Origin: Candidatus Poribacteria bacterium
GTDB lineage: Bacteria; Poribacteria; WGA-4E; B28-G17
DNA length: 16,768 nucleotides
Assembly (NCBI GenBank): GCA_003645735.1
Contig: QNBQ01000004.1
Location: forward strand, 1 to 16,768
Direction of reading: 5' to 3'
Below, piece by piece: positions 15,681 to 16,768 of the stretch. Position 1 is the first letter of the stretch; each line of letters opens with the position of its first letter. The translations under genes were made by a program, and so were the position numbers. The notes under the pieces are model-generated. The model did not search any database and had not been told where the DNA came from. It was given only the letters and a program-made list of their open reading frames with translations.

Positions 15681-16436
15681 TCACCTTCCCACAAACAGCC
15701 TCTCGGCGTTTATCCTCGGCAGACCGCTTTTTATGATCTTCTCCGCCGCCCCCTCCACGTCATACTCCACCCTCTTTATGATCACGACCTCCTTCTCGTC
15801 GTCGTAGATCGCGAAGCTGGCCTTCGGGTTGAAATCCCTCGGCTGGCCGACCGATCCCGGGTTGATCAGATACCATCCCTCCTTCTCGAGCCTTATGACC
15901 GCCTCGTCGCCCGCCGGAACCTTGACGTTCACCTTCCCGTCCAGCAGCTCGTAGACCACGGGGATATGGGTGTGGCCGAAGAAGGTTATCCTGTGGGATG
16001 TGAAGCTGAGGATCGCGGCGGCGTGATAGCCGCTGAGGATATACATGTCCTCATCCGTGGGCGAGCCGTGGGCGATCTGCACATCCCCCTTCTTCACCTC
16101 CACCGGCCCCTGGGGCAGCCTTCTCAGATAGCTGAGGTTGGTCGGGGAGAGCTGTCTGCGCGTCCAGAGGGCCGCCCTTCTGGCGTGCTCGTTGAAATCC
16201 CATCCCTCCTCGATCCCGGAGGCGACCTTGTCGTGGTTCCCCCTGACGGCGAACATCTTCGAGACCTCGTTTCCCAACCTCCTCAGCCTCAGCACCACCT
16301 GATCCGGGTCGGCGCCGTATCCCACAGCGTCGCCCAAAAAAAGACAGACGTCCGGCTTGAACCCCTCCGCCTCCTTCAGGACGGCCTCGAACGCCTCCAT
16401 GTTGGAGTGGATATCGCTTATGACCAGATAAACCAT
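15681..16436 (-). CDS. Metallophosphoesterase (calcineurin-like, YfcE/MJ0936 type)
   Basis: The 251-aa protein shows the full calcineurin-like dinuclear metal set: Asp8 and His10 (SDIHSN), Asp36 (GDAVGYG), Asn67-His68 (GNHD), His123 (AHGSP) and His155/His157 (GHTH), then the YfcE-type NPGSVGQPRD at 192-201. Such enzymes hydrolyse phosphomonoesters or phosphodiesters, often with Mn or Fe/Zn; the natural substrate is unknown. The GDAVGYGADP stretch is shared with a subgroup often annotated simply as phosphodiesterase. It is the first gene behind the TATAAT promoter, with GGGGAAG just ahead of the ATG at 16436, and is followed three bases later by the dehydrogenase, so it probably leads the minus-strand operon. 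Confidence 0.92.
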   Translation of the reverse strand: MVYLVISDIHSNMEAFEAVLKEAEGFKPDVCLFLGDAVGYGADPDQVVLRLRRLGNEVSKMFAVRGNHDKVASGIEEGWDFNEHARRAALWTRRQLSPTNLSYLRRLPQGPVEVKKGDVQIAHGSPTDEDMYILSGYHAAAILSFTSHRITFFGHTHIPVVYELLDGKVNVKVPAGDEAVIRLEKEGWYLINPGSVGQPRDFNPKASFAIYDDEKEVVIIKRVEYDVEGAAEKIIKSGLPRINAERLFVGR

Positions 16437-16462
16437 GGCTTCCCCGGAGACCTCAGGATGAT

Positions 16463-16491
16463 ATTATACTTCAACCCACCCGGCCAGACAA
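16463..16491 (-). promoter_or_regulatory. Strong sigma70-type promoter for the minus-strand operon
   Basis: On the minus strand TTGTCT (16491 to 16486) and a perfect TATAAT (16468 to 16463) are 17 bases apart. Transcription would begin near 16456, 20 bases before the phosphoesterase ATG. The -35 lies within the last codons of the upstream gene and the -10 just beyond its stop, so the operon could be read both from here and through from upstream. Confidence 0.65.
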
Positions 16492-16768
16492 GCGCTCCAG
16501 CTCGTCCAGCCAGATCCTGAAGGCCGGCATCGGGAGGATCAAGGGGCGCATGCGTGGGTTCAGGAGGTTGCCGAAGGAATCGGGCGAGATCTCGGCCCTC
16601 ACCAGATCGACCTCCTCCCCCCTCACGACCAGCGGCTCCCCGATCAGCTCCAGATCGAACTCCTCGGCCAGCTTTTTCCGAAGCTCGACCCTGGGGTCGC
16701 CCCTCACAGGACGCTCGACCTCGATCGGCTCGCCGCCCTCTGTCTCCTCTTCCTCGCTTTCACCCTCA
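16471..16768 (-). CDS. Unrecognised protein, 5'-partial
   Basis: The last 98 residues of a protein enter from the right edge. A GTG at 16707 could start a 78-aa protein, but the frame stays open to the edge with an acidic stretch (GESEEEETEGGEP), so the gene probably begins outside the window. The visible end is a charged, folded-looking domain (VELRKKLAEEFDLELIGEPL, VDLVRAEISPDSFGNLLNP, AFRIWLDELERLSGRVG). I do not recognise the family and see no membrane helix. It ends 34 bases before the phosphoesterase ATG, with that operon's promoter overlapping its end. Confidence 0.6.
   Translation of the reverse strand, partial: EGESEEEETEGGEPIEVERPVRGDPRVELRKKLAEEFDLELIGEPLVVRGEEVDLVRAEISPDSFGNLLNPRMRPLILPMPAFRIWLDELERLSGRVG

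Noticed and set aside
15411..16520. Plus-strand frame of 369 codons opposite the phosphoesterase and dehydrogenase
   Set aside because: It crosses two well-supported minus-strand genes and reads as low-information His/Asp/Arg/Pro text.

Overview
The window is protein-dense, GC-rich bacterial DNA (roughly 58% G+C by eye) with no rRNA, tRNA, CRISPR array or insertion sequence that I can see. The combination of a secreted LamG lectin-fold protein, a DUF6785/DUF6784-type membrane protein and two xylose-isomerase-like TIM barrels recalls uncultured bacteria of the Poribacteria/Latescibacteria kind; this is inference from family memory, not a measured placement. Arg is mostly AGG/AGA, Ile is often ATA, and the proteins are rich in Glu, Arg, Lys and Ile, which leans towards a thermophile.

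Region 1 (1-5885, + strand) is the 3' part of a tightly packed envelope-machine operon. It holds a partial minor (pseudo)pilin with a repetitive beta-helix-like body, a short PilX/GspK-like protein, a PilM-PilN fusion (the GspL layout), a PilO/GspM-like protein, a PilP/GspC-like protein and a secretin. The order J-K-L-M-C-D and four N-domains on the secretin point to a type II secretion-like machine as much as to a type IV pilus. The ATPase, platform protein and major pilin must lie elsewhere.

Region 2 (5886-8520) has its own sigma70-like promoter and carries an IolI-like sugar isomerase, a short apparently decayed stretch and a second TIM-barrel isomerase/epimerase. These are met convergently, with a 9-bp overlap, by a DUF488 gene.

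Region 3 (8367-9303) is a divergent control region between the DUF488 gene and a secreted LamG protein. The two promoters face away from each other, and their -35 boxes sit in the two arms of a perfect 8-bp inverted repeat.

Region 4 (9269-16768, - strand) starts from a good promoter (TTGTCT-N17-TATAAT). It reads metallophosphoesterase, zinc alcohol dehydrogenase, 7-TM protein, HslV, HslU, DUF6785-type membrane protein and an unrecognised helical protein. Gaps are 3-27 bp or 4-bp overlaps, so this is probably one operon. At three of its junctions the upstream stop codon lies in or beside a hairpin; at two of these the hairpin also covers the next gene's ribosome binding site. A partial unrecognised gene enters from the right edge.

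I found no clearly new defence or mobile system. The most unusual items are the hybrid secretion/pilus operon with its beta-helix pseudopilin and fused PilM-PilN, the stop-codon hairpins in the HslVU operon, and the symmetric divergent promoter.
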